Shown in pieces: positions 52,621 through 62,829 of a stretch of DNA of 64,000 nucleotides. A program made the position numbers and the translations under genes. Source of the DNA: Symbiodinium natans (Eukaryota; Sar; Dinophyceae; Suessiales; Symbiodiniaceae); contig CAJNDS010002440.1 of NCBI GenBank assembly GCA_905221605.1, positions 1 through 64,000 on the forward strand, written 5' to 3'. The notes under the pieces are model-generated. The model was given only the letters and a program-made list of their open reading frames with translations, was not told the DNA's origin and did no database searches. Position 1 is the first letter of the stretch. The number at the start of each line of letters is the position of its first letter.

Positions 52621-53456
52621 CTCCCCAACATCGGAGAGGGGCATGAGTGGGTTTGGGGGTTGCGGGTCCCCCATCAATTCCTGGACACTGCAAAAGCTCT
52701 CTGAACAGAGTGGGGGTTCGGGGAAAGTCCGGGGAAGGTTTCGAGTCAAGTTTCTCTTTTTGTTTATACTTTTGAACCATTGTCAAGTTACGGGGGCTTG
52801 AGGGTTTAGGACGCTTCTGGCCTGAAGGATGAACTTGAACCCCATGCTACAAAAGTCCGTCGCAAAGTATATGCTTCGGCTTTAGGGTTAGGGTTTAGGT
52901 TTTAGGTTTTGGGCTGTGGGGTTTAGGGGTTAGGGTTTGGGGTCCAGGGTTTAGGGTTTAGGGGTTCGGGGCCCGTAAATCAACACAAACTCAAACCCTA
53001 CACTAACACAATCCTTCCTACAGTACGTGGCATCTGGAGCCACAAAACCCAAACCGCTAAGCTAAACCCGAAACACTAAACTGAACCCCAAACGCCACAT
53101 ACCCCTGTTAGGTACCTTTTTTACTTGCCCCCCCCCCCCCGCCCAAACAAAAACAAGGACCCCTCACTTAAAGCCAATCCATATCTCTAGAGTCGGCTTC
53201 GGGTTTGGGCTTTGAGGTTGGAGGCTTTAGGTACGTACACCCTAACCCTAAGCCCTAAGCCCTAAACCCTAAACCCTGAACCCTGAACCCTAAACCCTAG
53301 ACCCAATAGCCAACTAACCCTGGCATCGAAATCGCCTCGAGCTCTCCGCGGAGGATGCCTCCCCAGCGGGTTCGCCGCGGAGACGTCTCGGCACTGGCCT
53401 AGGGTTGAGGGTTTTTGGCTTTACGGCCCACTACTTGGCTTCTAGGGCTTCGAGGG

Positions 53457-53505
53457 TTTCGGGTTTAGGGTTTAGGGTTTAGGGTTTAGGGTTTAGGGTT
53501 TAGGG
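53457..53505 (+). repeat. TTTAGGG array (~7 units)
   Basis: Perfect; followed by GGGCTTATAG-type degenerate words to 53605. Confidence 0.9.
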
Positions 53506-53707
53506 TGCGCTTCTAGGGCTAAGAGGCTTATAGCTCACAGGGCTATAGGGGCTACAGGGTTTTACAGTTTTTATGGGGCTTATAGGGCTTAAAGGGCTTC
53601 GGGGCTGTGTATGCATCCATCGCGGGCCGGCATGATGAGCAATGAAAGATCGAGAATGGTAAGCAAAAGAAGAGGCCATCAGATCTGACTCTGGGAAGTC
53701 TATGCGG

Positions 53708-53925
53708 TCTAGGGCTTTAGGGCTTTAGGGCTTTAGGGCTTTAGGGCTTTAGGGCTTCAGGGCTTTAGGGCTTTAGGGCTTTAGGGCTTTAGGGCTTTAG
53801 GGTTTTAGGGTTTTAGGGTTTTAGGGTTTTAGGGTTTTAGGGTTTTAGGGTTTTAGGGTTTTAGGGTTTTAGGGCTTTAGGGTTTTAGGGTTTTAGGGTT
53901 TAGGGTTTAGGGCTTAGGTGTCTAT
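53708..53925 (+). repeat. (GGGCTTTA)n then (GGGTTTTA)n arrays
   Basis: About 12 copies of an 8-bp unit GGGCTTTA, then about 12 of GGGTTTTA (the TTTTAGGG word of Chlamydomonas-type telomeres), then 7-bp TTTAGGG. Each block is nearly pure. Confidence 0.93.
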
Positions 53926-54309
53926 GCTATAAGTGTAAATATACACCTTGTTACATGGGGATCATAACGGCAATGACTCACAGCCCCGGCATCTCATCCG
54001 AAAGCCCAAGACTCCACGGAACCGTTCAGTGACCAAGCCAAAACCCCCTATGAACCCTATAGACGTCAATTCATCCCTGAACCCAAATTAACCCTAACTA
54101 TACCCTAAACCCGAAACCCTAAACCCTAAACCCGAAAACCCTCAAATCTTTAGAAACAGACGGAGAGAGGACCAAGCTGCTCTGCGTGCGCAGACAGAGC
54201 CGCAGGGAGAACGACGGCCAGGCAGAGTAAGCGCCAGCCGCAGCGAGACATTGGGGACCGGCTAGCTGCTGGCTGTTGTAGGGCTTAGGGTTAAGGTTTA
54301 AGGGTTAAG

Positions 54310-54395
54310 GGTTGAACCCTAAACCCTAAACCCTAAACCCTAAACTCTAAACCCTAAACCCCCTAAACCCCAAACCCTAAACCCTAAACCGCTGA
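54310..54395 (-). repeat. CCCTAAA array
   Basis: About ten units with single variants. The islets 53930-54060 and 54150-54280 before it hold no recognised gene. Confidence 0.85.
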
Positions 54396-54502
54396 TGGTT
54401 TAGGTTTCAGGGCTCAAGGTTTAGGGTCTATGGCCTTGAGGGTTTCAGGGCATAGGATTTTATTGAGCAGCCGGGCTTGACGTCGGGAGCCCAAACACTA
54501 TG

Positions 54503-54540
54503 GGTTTAGGGTTTAGGGTTTAGGGTTTAGGGTTTAGGGT

Positions 54541-54586
<46 letters not shown>

Positions 54587-54650
54587 GGTGTAGGGTCGGG
54601 TTTAGGGTTTATGGTCCAGGGTCTAGGCTTTAGGGTTTAGGGTTTACCCC
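54503..54650 (+). repeat. TTTAGGG then (GGGTTGA)n array
   Basis: Five TTTAGGG units, then eight perfect GGGTTGA units (54538-54592), then irregular TTTAGGG. Reverse-complement partner of the CCCTCAA block at 31567. Confidence 0.9.
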
Positions 54651-54699
54651 TGTTCCTTAAGGGACCTAAACCCTAAACCCTCAACTCACCCCTCCATCA

Positions 54700-55170
54700 G
54701 GTACCAAATAGGCCCAAAATCTCGAACAAAAAGATCGAGATACTTAGCAAGAAACCTTCTCTATCCTCGAAACCCTATACAACCCCTTTTTGTGGCCCGA
54801 TCCCACCCACCCCCGTGAGGCCCCCCGCCCCCCCCCCCCCCCCCCCCCTGTGTGGTTTAAGGTTTAGGGTTTAGATTTTTGGGTTTAGGGCGGAACATGT
54901 TGTGCCCCACACACCACACGCCGCTCCCCCCTTGACCTTCCTCTTCAGCCCATGTTCTTGGCTAGGTTTCAATCCCCAATGCCCACCCCCTAAACCCTAA
55001 CCTCTAAACCCCTAAACCCTAAACCCGAAACCCTAAACCCTGAACCCTAAACCCATGTACAGACCTCATGTGCGATAGCATTCTCAGGAACATCTCTTCA
55101 GTTCTCCAACATTTGGTCCCTGCATACCCCCATTCAGTCCACCCTGCCTCCTCGGCATGGCCGGAATCAT
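54700..55170. other. Islets and CCCTAAA fragments
   Basis: C-run at 54825-54848; short telomeric runs at 54855-54890 and 54985-55055. No gene recognised. Confidence 0.6.
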
Positions 55171-55179
55171 AAGGTGGTT

Positions 55180-55292
55180 GAGGGTTTAGGGCTTAGGGTT
55201 TAGGATTTAGGGTTTAGGGTTTGGGGTTTGGGGTTTGGGGTTTGGGGTTTGGGGCGTGGGGTTTGGGGTTTGGGGTTTAGGCTTTAGGGCTT
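55180..55292 (+). repeat. TTTAGGG then TTTGGGG array
   Basis: Six perfect TTTGGGG units around 55217-55275 between TTTAGGG-like ends. Confidence 0.9.
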
Positions 55293-55499
55293 AGGGCTGG
55301 CGGCCCCAATACGGGTTCAAGGAGGGATCTTTTTCTTTCAATATTTTTTTGGGCGCGGGGGGGGGCGGGGGGGGGCGCTTCTCTATGGGTGTCAGCTATG
55401 CTCATGCAGTCGGTGAAAGGATATGGCCGTGCCCCTGAGTATTTCTTGGTGGCACAAAAAAGCACGCGAATAGAGCCCGCACTGAGAAGCAACAAGGTT

Positions 55500-55860
55500 T
55501 GGGGTTCGGAGCAACTGTGGGGTTAAACCCTAAACCCTGAAACCTATAGGGTTTTGGGACACCGAAGCATTGAAGTGGCTTCTTTTAGATGACAGAACTG
55601 AGAGAGCACTTGTCCAAACTGTGGCCCCTTTAGGTTTTAGGGATCACTTCGGAAACTCGAAGAAGGATCCGACTTGAGACAATGAACACTGAAACCCAAG
55701 TCTCGAAAGGGACTATCATAATCAGTTCTGCAAGTTGTAATTCCTGTTGTTTTGCCCTAAATGCCCTAGAAACCCTGCACGCTTAAAACCCTAAACTCTA
55801 TAAGCTCGGACCTTCGATCTTACAACGCCAACCCTGCAAGCCCTCAACCCTACGGCCTGC
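55500..55860. other. Islet without recognised gene
   Basis: Mostly non-telomeric; sparse CCCTAAA-like words at both ends. Confidence 0.5.
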
Positions 55861-56228
55861 ATACCCCAAACCCCAAACGCCAAACCCCAAACCCCAAAGC
55901 CCAAACCCCCCAAAACTTAAAACCCTAAAACCTGAATCCCCTCAACCCTAAAATCCCACCCGGGCTGCTTGAGCCGCACCCACCCTTTTCTAGGGTGCCT
56001 GGACCCAGGACTACACCCGGCACTCCAGACACACCTCTACTGGATGTACAATGGGTGGAGCCCTTGGTCGAATTCTGCACCTTGCAACACTGGCGCCTTC
56101 TACTTCCTGACCCTCTGCTGGTGCCCCTTACCTCCCCTGCCTCCCCCCCCCCGCCCCTGACCTCCCTTGCCCCCCCCAGCTGGCGGGGAGAAAAAAACCA
56201 GCACCAATGAGAATGTTGCCTTTGCGTG

Positions 56229-56273
56229 ACATGGCGCCCCCCCACACCCCTGGGTGTGTAGGGGCGCCATTTC
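56229..56273. other. 19-bp-arm hairpin
   Basis: ATGGCGCCCCCCCACACCC and GGGTGTGTAGGGGCGCCAT are inverted with a CTG loop and one mismatch region. It lies in an islet with no recognised gene; ORFs across it are open on both strands. Confidence 0.75.
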
Positions 56274-56466
56274 CACATGGTAGTTTCTGGCGCTGCGCGG
56301 CTAGACGCGCTAAACTAAACCCTGCACCCCAGCCCTAAACCCTAAACCCTACCACGCGCAGACTTTTCTCCTCGGCAGGCGTGCCTTGTGGACCGCTGGA
56401 CCACGTGAGGACCATCCTCCTTCTGGGCAGCTCCCTGGCCCGAACTTGCGCGAAAGCCCGAAACCC

Positions 56467-56609
56467 TACTTGGAGGTTCATGGTACTTCGTAACTAATTA
56501 TAAGTGTACTTATAGCCCACTCGCAAGCCCCTTAAGTGCCCTAATATGGTGATAAGTACAGCTATCAGTAAAGCTAGAATTGGTTAAGAAGTACCATGAA
56601 CCTCCAAGC
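56467..56609. mobile_element. MITE family I
   Basis: CTTGGAGGTTCATGGTACTT and AAGTACCATGAACCTCCAAG: near-perfect inverted ends, the best-preserved copy. The inside matches 41128-41270 (AGCCCCTTAAGTGCCCTAAT..GTGATAAGTACAGC). Confidence 0.85.
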
Positions 56610-56639
56610 AACCCTCCTTGAAGGTTCTACCTAGACGTC

Positions 56640-56990
56640 CACAAAATAATTGTATATGTATATACACATATGTACATATGCATACATAGTCAGCAAAGGC
56701 TCTATAAATATAATATATATATATATATATGTGAACATGTGTATATGTATATATATATATATATACACCGACGCATTGTTATCTATATATATATGTATAT
56801 TTGTATAGTCACACCCCCCCCCCCCCCCCCATGACACGCACATGTCCTTAAGACTTCGGCAGGCGCGGCAAAGATAGACTTTCCCGATGGTCGATTTTCG
56901 ACGCTTCTCCACAGCAGTCGACATGCCCCAAGGCAGTGTAAAACTAGCAGTGTCTTTACGCGTGCGTGTGTGTGTGTGTGTGTGTGCCTG
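56640..56990. repeat. TATA/CATA and GT microsatellites
   Basis: (AT)n with GTATAT at 56645-56800, a C-run at 56814-56830, and (TG)n at 56965-56988. Confidence 0.9.
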
Positions 56991-56999
56991 AGTTGTTGG

Positions 57000-57540
57000 T
57001 TCTGAACTGTATGTCACATATAACAATTAACAAAAAGTCGTCGGCCATTCTTCTTGTCTGGCTCAAGGAGAACAGTTTGACGGACCCTTTTGAAACATCT
57101 TATGATGAAAATAGCGTCATTCTCTTCATGATTACTACATCGAAAATGACACCTGAAACAAAACCGTTAATAACGAACAAATTCATAGTTAAATGAGTTA
57201 TCATAGCTAGTGTACCTAGTAACTTACTACATGGCTAATATCCATATAATGCATTTCGTATAATCGGTACCACTGATACAATTAATATAGTTCCTATCTA
57301 CTACACTAAGTAACGCAGTTGTAATATGAATTTAACGAGGGGAAAAATATCTTCGATAATCTGACTTTATAAAAAATGTGATAATGTTGCTAATGTGACC
57401 GCTGGCATTCACAAGGAATTAAGCCCATGATATTATGTTCAAGAAATTCTGTAGAGGCACTTATGATGCTATGTGTTCATATAGTTTATATAGTGAAAGT
57501 AGTCAACATAGCGGGGGTAGTGGTATATAAGAGATAACCC
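57000..57540. other. AT-rich unique stretch
   Basis: About 540 bp of AT-rich sequence without telomeric repeats, unlike most of the window. No convincing coding frame. Confidence 0.6.
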
Positions 57541-57545
57541 TGATA

Positions 57546-57761
57546 TCATGACTGCTGCAGCTGCACAGCCAAAGCCAAATCAGTCTGCGCGCTGACGTCG
57601 ACGTGGGTCGGCTGCACAGCCTTCTGGGGGTCTTGGATCTCCAGCAGCATACGCCAACGGCGCATTTCATCGAGCAGCCCCTGACGCTCATCCAGGTGGA
57701 GAAAGGCCGGGTCAGCGCTTGGCCTTTTCTCGTCTCCGCTCAGCGGTTTACAGAAGACGAG
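57546..57761 (-). CDS. Unidentified C-terminal coding exon
   Basis: Minus frame open for 71 codons to a TGA at 57546, with clear coding character: PSADPAFLHLDERQGLLDEM, RRWRMLLEIQDP, VQPTHVDVSAQTDLALAVQL. It overlaps another open minus frame ending at 57740, so a frame change (indel) or an intron separates them. Family unknown. Confidence 0.45.
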   Translation of the reverse strand, partial: LVFCKPLSGDEKRPSADPAFLHLDERQGLLDEMRRWRMLLEIQDPQKAVQPTHVDVSAQTDLALAVQLQQS

Positions 57762-58054
57762 TCACGCCCTGTTGTCATCGAAAAAGTATTTGCATCCTCT
57801 TCGGCTTCGAAGCGAACATGCTGATGCATCTCGCGCCCACTGACATCAGCAAGAAAATGGCAAGGTTGAATTTTTTCAGCGCTGTCACGCATGGGATCTG
57901 TAGTCATGACGAACAGAATTTCCAGCGGCTCTTCGCGCTCGATGACCTTGCCGACAATGTTAGGCAGCGGTTGCGAGACCAGCGATGGGGCGTCGTTAAT
58001 CACAGGCACTGTGCAAGGATGTGTTGCAGCTCGGAACACAGTCAAGTCTCTCAT
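57740..58054 (-). CDS. Unidentified coding-like frame
   Basis: Minus frame with CTVPVINDAPSLVSQPLPNI, VGKVIEREEPLEILFVMTTD, and HFLADVSGREMHQHVRFEAE. It ends at 57740, 22 bp into the open stretch of the next frame. Probably the preceding part of the same protein, either frameshifted or spliced. Not recognised. Confidence 0.4.
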   Translation of the reverse strand: MRDLTVFRAATHPCTVPVINDAPSLVSQPLPNIVGKVIEREEPLEILFVMTTDPMRDSAEKIQPCHFLADVSGREMHQHVRFEAEEDANTFSMTTGRDSSSVNR

Positions 58055-58410
58055 TCGCTAACCTTGAGGGGGTCCTGCGCGTGTGTGCTTGACACGTGCA
58101 CCTTCGAAGGCCGACGATCCTCCCAAGTAATCTTGCAGTGTCCGGCCGTGGGCGACAGTGTTCTCGAGGTTCTCCACGTTGCTGTCCTGTCGTCAAGTTA
58201 TTGCAAGAGCTTTTTGCAATAAGCGACAGTGCTGCGAAACATGCTTCGGATCTCCGAACCAAGCACACATTGCGATAGCGTCCTGCGTAGTCGTAGCTTG
58301 GCTTCGTCTTGCGTAGCTTCGTCTTGCGCAGCGCTTTGATGGAGAGGATGAGGATGCAGCCTTTGTAGACAAACCCAGATGCCTAACTTCAACATACTTT
58401 TCATTGCAGA

Positions 58411-58771
58411 TCAAAATGCTTCGCGGACGAGTTTCGATTGCGGCGATTCATCTGTTCTTCTCTTCGACGCGTAATGTCTTCCGTCATATGTGCTTGTAAA
58501 CACAGAGCACAGAGCTCGAGCTTGCCACTCTTGTGCATTGTGGCTCGCAGGGATGACCGACGCTGCTGCGATGTCATCCGGAAAAAGAAACAGATGTAAC
58601 AGCACGTCCTTCTTCTGATGTAACAGAGCAATGATCACTCGGGCTCTGTACATCAACTGCTCCCAACTTCTTTTGCTGCCTCTGTAATGAGAATCTGGCA
58701 GCAAGTTCACCGCTTCTGGAAGCTCTTGAAGAAGCGATTCATGGCAACGGAAGACCTTATAGCCACTACAC
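58411..58771 (-). CDS. Unidentified coding-like exon
   Basis: Minus frame from an AG|G acceptor-like site at 58771 to a stop at 58411 (119 codons): YKVFRCHESLLQELPEAVNL, RSWEQLMYRARVIIALLHQK, DVLLHLFLFPDDIAAASV. An overlapping minus frame (ALCLQAHMTEDITRRREEQM) is also coding-like over 58401-58560, so which frame is read is unsure. Another frame ends at 58707 (LFGTPKLCPGVIRQCSDFLY). Family unknown. Confidence 0.35.
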
Positions 58772-58889
58772 CTTCAAATTTGCAGTAGCTTGGCGATCTC
58801 CACTGGCCTTCCTCGTAGAGAAAGTCGCTGCACTGGCGTATGACTCCTGGACAAAGCTTCGGGGTGCCAAATAGACCCCGAAGGTCCCC

Positions 58890-58892
<3 letters not shown>

Positions 58893-58921
<29 letters not shown>

Positions 58922-59040
58922 CATACATATAGATAGATTAGATAGATATAGATATAGATATAGATATCGATATAGATATCGATATAGATATCGATATAGA
59001 TATCGATATAGATATCGATATAGATATAGATATAGATATT
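58893..59040. repeat. (AT)n and (GATATA/GATATC)n microsatellite
   Basis: AT run 58899-58921, then GATATAGATATC units with strong self-complementarity (ATCGAT). Marks the end of the telomere-free island. Confidence 0.92.
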
Positions 59041-59044
59041 CATT

Positions 59045-59480
59045 TGAGATAGGGTTTCGGGTTCAGAGCTTAGGGCCCTAAACCCTCAGAGGCACCTTCA
59101 TGCTTCGAAATCCCTCTGCCCTAAACCCAAGCCCGAAGCCCTAAAAAACCCTAAACCCTACAAACCTTAAGGCCTAATCCCTAAACCCTAAACCCTAAAC
59201 CCTAAACCCTAGTTTCGGTTTTTTTGGGGGGGCTCGGAGCCCGAACTCCGGGCCAGTAGGCTGCCGAGACGAAGCCGTAGCTCACGCACTTGGGCACAAG
59301 GGCCGTTCTCTGAACTCAGGGTTTCGGGGTTTCGGGGTTTAGGGTTTAGGGTTTAGGGTTTAGGGTTTAGGGTTTAGGGCTTGGGGTTCTGAGGTGTAGG
59401 GTTCAGGACTCAGGTTTTAGGAGCTTAGAGGTTTAGGAGTTTAGGGTTTCGGGGGGCTTAGGGTACAGGGATTTAGGTGT
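59045..59480. repeat. Telomeric runs
   Basis: CCCTAAA at 59170-59213 and TTTAGGG at 59335-59385 around an islet (59215-59310). Confidence 0.85.
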
Positions 59481-59484
59481 GCCG

Positions 59485-59585
59485 GAAGAAGTACTAATAG
59501 TATTCCCTTATGGTCTCTTTATAGTTACACGCAAATACCACCCAAGGCCCTATTCTAATCATTAAGGCCCCTATATTACAGAATT
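59485..59585. repeat. Dispersed element shared with the B intron region
   Basis: TATTCCCTTATGGTCTCTTTATAG..CCAAGGCCCTATTCTAATCATTAAGG on the plus strand is the reverse complement type of 28905-28975 (AGAATAGGGTTTTGGGGGTG..GGGACCATAAGGGAATT). Confidence 0.55.
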
Positions 59586-59699
59586 TAGGATTTAGGGGAT
59601 TAGGGCGTCGGGCACAAGAAGTGTCGAGACTTGCGTCGGCCCGTGAAACGCTGTGTCTTTTCAAGGGAGGGCGAAAAGGGAGGCCTTTAGTGACTCAGT

Positions 59700-60330
59700 C
59701 TAAACCCTAACCCTAAACCCTAAACCCGAAACCCCAAACCCGAAACCCTAAACCCTACACCCTAAACCCTAAACCCCAAACCCTAAACCCTAAACCCTGA
59801 CTTTTGGGGCTTTGGGGGTTCAGGGCTTCAGTCCTGAGGTCGAACCTGCGAGTGTTCTGTTGGATCCCGCAACCCCAAACCGTTCAAGCTCTCAGGACCT
59901 AGGGTTTAGGGTTTGGGGTTGTGGGATTTTGGGGTTTAGGGTTTAGGGTTTTGGGATTTTGGGGTTTGGGGTTTAGGTTTGGGGTTTAGGGTTTGGGGTT
60001 TTGGGGCTTTGGGTTCAGGGTTTGTTTGGGGTTTGGGTTTGGGGTTTGGGGTTTAGGGTTTAGGGTTTGGGGTTTAGGGTTTGGGGTTTGGGGTTTAGAG
60101 GACCTAGGGTGTGGGGTGCTTGGGGGCTTCGCGCTGCAGGGCTTTAGAGCTTTAGCCTTTGCGAACGTGCGCGCCGAGGGCCTAAGGACCTTCCAGACAC
60201 CCTCCTCTGGACATGAAACTCTGCCGTGTGGCGTGTGCATCTACCCAACCCTAAACCCTAAACCCTAAACCCTACACCCTAAACCCTAAACCCTAAACCC
60301 TAAACCCTAAACCCTAAACAAACACATTGC
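59700..60330. repeat. Telomeric tract with variants
   Basis: CCCTAAA/CCCGAAA/CCCCAAA at 59700-59800; TTTGGGG/TTTAGGG at 59895-60100; CCCTAAA at 60245-60320. The islet 60110-60245 has no recognised gene. Confidence 0.88.
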
Positions 60331-60412
60331 AAGTTGTAAGGCCTCACTTCACTCTCGTCGACCGACCCGGGTTGGCCCCACTGCCTGATTTTCCAAGTTG
60401 GTCTTGTCCAAT

Positions 60413-60555
60413 ACTTGGAGGTTGATGGGTTTCGGGTTTGGGGTTTCGGTTTTAGGGTTTAGGGTTTAGGGTTTAGGGCTAAGGGTTTAGGAGCCTAAGC
60501 CCTAATTTAGGAAACAAATTGGGCGCTTATAACCCCAACTTGCCGAAACCTCGAG
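60413..60555. mobile_element. Possible eroded MITE family I with TTTAGGG inside
   Basis: Left ACTTGGAGGTTGATGGG resembles the family I end; TTTCGGG/TTTAGGG units fill 60430-60490; the remainder TTGGGCGCTTATAACCCCAA resembles inner family I sequence. The right end (GAAACCTCGAG) is weak. Confidence 0.35.
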
Positions 60556-60639
60556 CCGTTGGTGTCTGGGTAGCACAAAGCAGCACCCCACCCGAAAATG
60601 GGTAACCCCCCCCTAGCCGACGGTGCATCAGGGCCACGG

Positions 60640-61255
60640 GAACCCTAAACCCTAAACCCAAAACCCAAAACCCAAAACCCTCAACCCTCAACCCTCAACC
60701 CTAAACCCTAAACCCTAAACCCACCAAACCTCAAAGCCGAACGCCTTCTCCGGTTTAGGTTGCCTCGTCACGGAGGCTTAGGGCGACGCTGGGTCTCTAA
60801 ACCCTAGCCCCAAACCCTAGCCCTAAACCCTAGCCCTAAACCCTAGCCCTAAACCCTAAACCCAAGGTCTCCAGGCCCTTCAAGACCCTACAAGGTTAGG
60901 ACCTCAAGTTGACGGTCTAGGGTTTCGGGTTTAGGGCTAGGGTTTAGGGCTTCGGGTTTTTTGGGTGTGGGGCTAGGGTTTAAGGCAGGCTAGGGGTTGG
61001 GGTTTAGGGTTTAGGGCTAGGGTTTAGGGTTTGGGGTTTAGGGTTTAGGGTTTAGGGCTAGGGTTTAGGGCTAGGGTTTAGAGACCCAGCCTTGGTGACT
61101 GGCTCAACAGGACCTCTCCTGGAGGGCTGCTCCACAGGAGAGGGCTCCTGCCGCGAAGGGGTTGGTGTTTAGGGTTTAGGGCTAGGGTTTAGGGCTAGGG
61201 TTTAGGGCTAGGGTTTAGGGCTAGGGTTTAGGGCTAGGGTTTAGGGCTCAGGGTT
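60640..61255. repeat. 13-bp (CCCTAGCCCTAAA)n type arrays, both orientations
   Basis: CCCTAAACCCTAG(CC) units at 60797-60862; reverse-complement GGGCTAGGGTTTA at 61010-61082 and 61165-61245 (six near-perfect units). A higher-order unit built from a full and a truncated telomeric word. The islet at 61085-61160 lies between. Confidence 0.9.
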
Positions 61256-61299
61256 TTGGGGGTCTGGGGTTTAAGGGTTCGGGGTTTCGTTTTAGGGCT

Positions 61300-61515
61300 T
61301 GGGGCTTGGGGCTTGGGGTTTGGGGTTTGGGGTTTGGGGTTTGGGGTTTGGGGTTTGGGGTTTGGGGTTTGGGGTTTGGGGTTTGGGGTTTGGGGTTTGG
61401 GTTTTTTTTGGCTTGGGGTTTAGAACTTGGGGTTTAGGGTTCAGGGTTTGTTTGGGGTTTAGGGTTTAGGGTCTAGGGTTTAGGGTTTAGGGCTTAGGGT
61501 TTAGGGTTTAGGGTT
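61300..61515 (+). repeat. (TTTGGGG)n then TTTAGGG
   Basis: About 13 perfect TTTGGGG units at 61312-61402, then irregular TTTAGGG up to the start of the dispersed repeat. Confidence 0.93.
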
Positions 61516-61919
61516 TGCTGTGATAGGGCGTAGATGCTGTGAAGGTTAGGCTTCGGAACAAGCTCGAAAGCTTCGTGAGGTGCCGAAGAGCAGCTTTGGC
61601 CCGATTGTGGAGGGCCATCTAACACTTTTCTCCCACCCCACGCTGTCCAAGGCGGCAAAGCCACCCAAACCTATTCCTTTTAGGCTTTAGGCCTAAACTC
61701 AGACAGCAGTCCAGTCCACTTTTCAAAACTTATTCAGTTTCATGATGTTGGTTGAATCCGAGAGTCAAGGGTGCCAGCAAGGTCTCGAAGGTAGTCAGAG
61801 AGGGGGGTCAGAGGGGTCGGGGGTTAGGGGGCCCAGAGAGGCCAGCTGTGGTGAGGGGTCCGGGTCCTCCTGGCCTAGGGGCCTTGGGGTACCCCCCCCA
61901 AAAAGGCCAGCAGGGTCAA

Positions 61920-61952
<33 letters not shown>

Positions 61953-62062
61953 TAGGGGAATTACTTTATAATAAGGGACCAGTACTGGTCCCGAGAGAGG
62001 CGGGCGAGCGACCCAGCGGCTTGTGCCATGCCGCCCCCCAACGTAGGGGGGCGGCCTATTAG
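61510..62062. repeat. Dispersed repeat (copy 2 of 2)
   Basis: Same order of blocks as 35350-35850, plus a G-run of 31 nt (61920-61950) and the terminal hairpin GCCGCCCCCC..GGGGGGCGGC. Divergence and indels show it is an old copy. Confidence 0.75.
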
Positions 62063-62239
62063 GGTTCGGGGCTTTTTGGGCTGGGGTTTAGAACTCGTGG
62101 TTTCGGGTTTGGGGCTTGTGGGGCTTGGAATGGTTTAGGGGTTTCACTTGTTCTTTCGGGGCTTAGCGGTTTGGGGTTGAGAGTTTAGGGTTTAGGGTCT
62201 AGGGTTTCGTATAGGGTTCTTAAGGGAGGGGTTCCAGCA

Positions 62240-62640
62240 ATTAGGTGCCTAGGGAAGCTTAGGGAAGCTTAGGGAGGCTTAGGGAGTAGTGGGGAGTATT
62301 AGGGAGCCTTGGGCTACACCCCTCTTGAAGCCCCCGCCCTTAAGAACACTACAAGTTTAGGGTCTGGGGGGACTCAGTGCTCTTCCTGGGGCCTTCCCAA
62401 TTCAGAAATCCAGGGGCTGGGGGCTTCTTAGGGTAGGATTTGGGGGTTTACAAAAACAAGGGACCCCAATACCGGTCCCCCTAATTTCGGAAACCCTCAT
62501 TGAGAAATTCCCCCAGAAAGTCCTCAAGACTAGCCTGCAGAGTTTGCCAGGAAAAGCCAAGTGAACCTTTGCTTCGGGTATATTAGTTGACCAAGTGCTT
62601 ACACGTAACTGCTCAGGACCCCAAATCAATCCTAAACCCC
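62240..62640. other. Islet without recognised gene
   Basis: Contains AGGGAAGCTTAGGG tandem words (62250-62290). Open frames have no recognisable motif. Confidence 0.5.
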
Positions 62641-62702
62641 AAACCCCTTAAACCCCAAACCCCAACCCTAAGCACTAAGCCCTAAACCCTAAACCCCGCA
62701 AG

Positions 62703-62769
62703 ACGGTTGAGGGTTTAGGGTTTAGGGTTTAGGGCTCGGGGTTAGGGTTTAGGGTTAAGGGTTAAGGGT

Positions 62770-62801
<32 letters not shown>

Positions 62802-62825
62802 GGTCGAGGGTCGAGGGTTTAAGCT
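62703..62825 (+). repeat. TTTAGGG then (GGGTTGA)n array
   Basis: TTTAGGG units, then eight GGGTTGA/GGGTCGA units (62760-62820). Confidence 0.9.
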
Positions 62826-62829
62826 TTAG

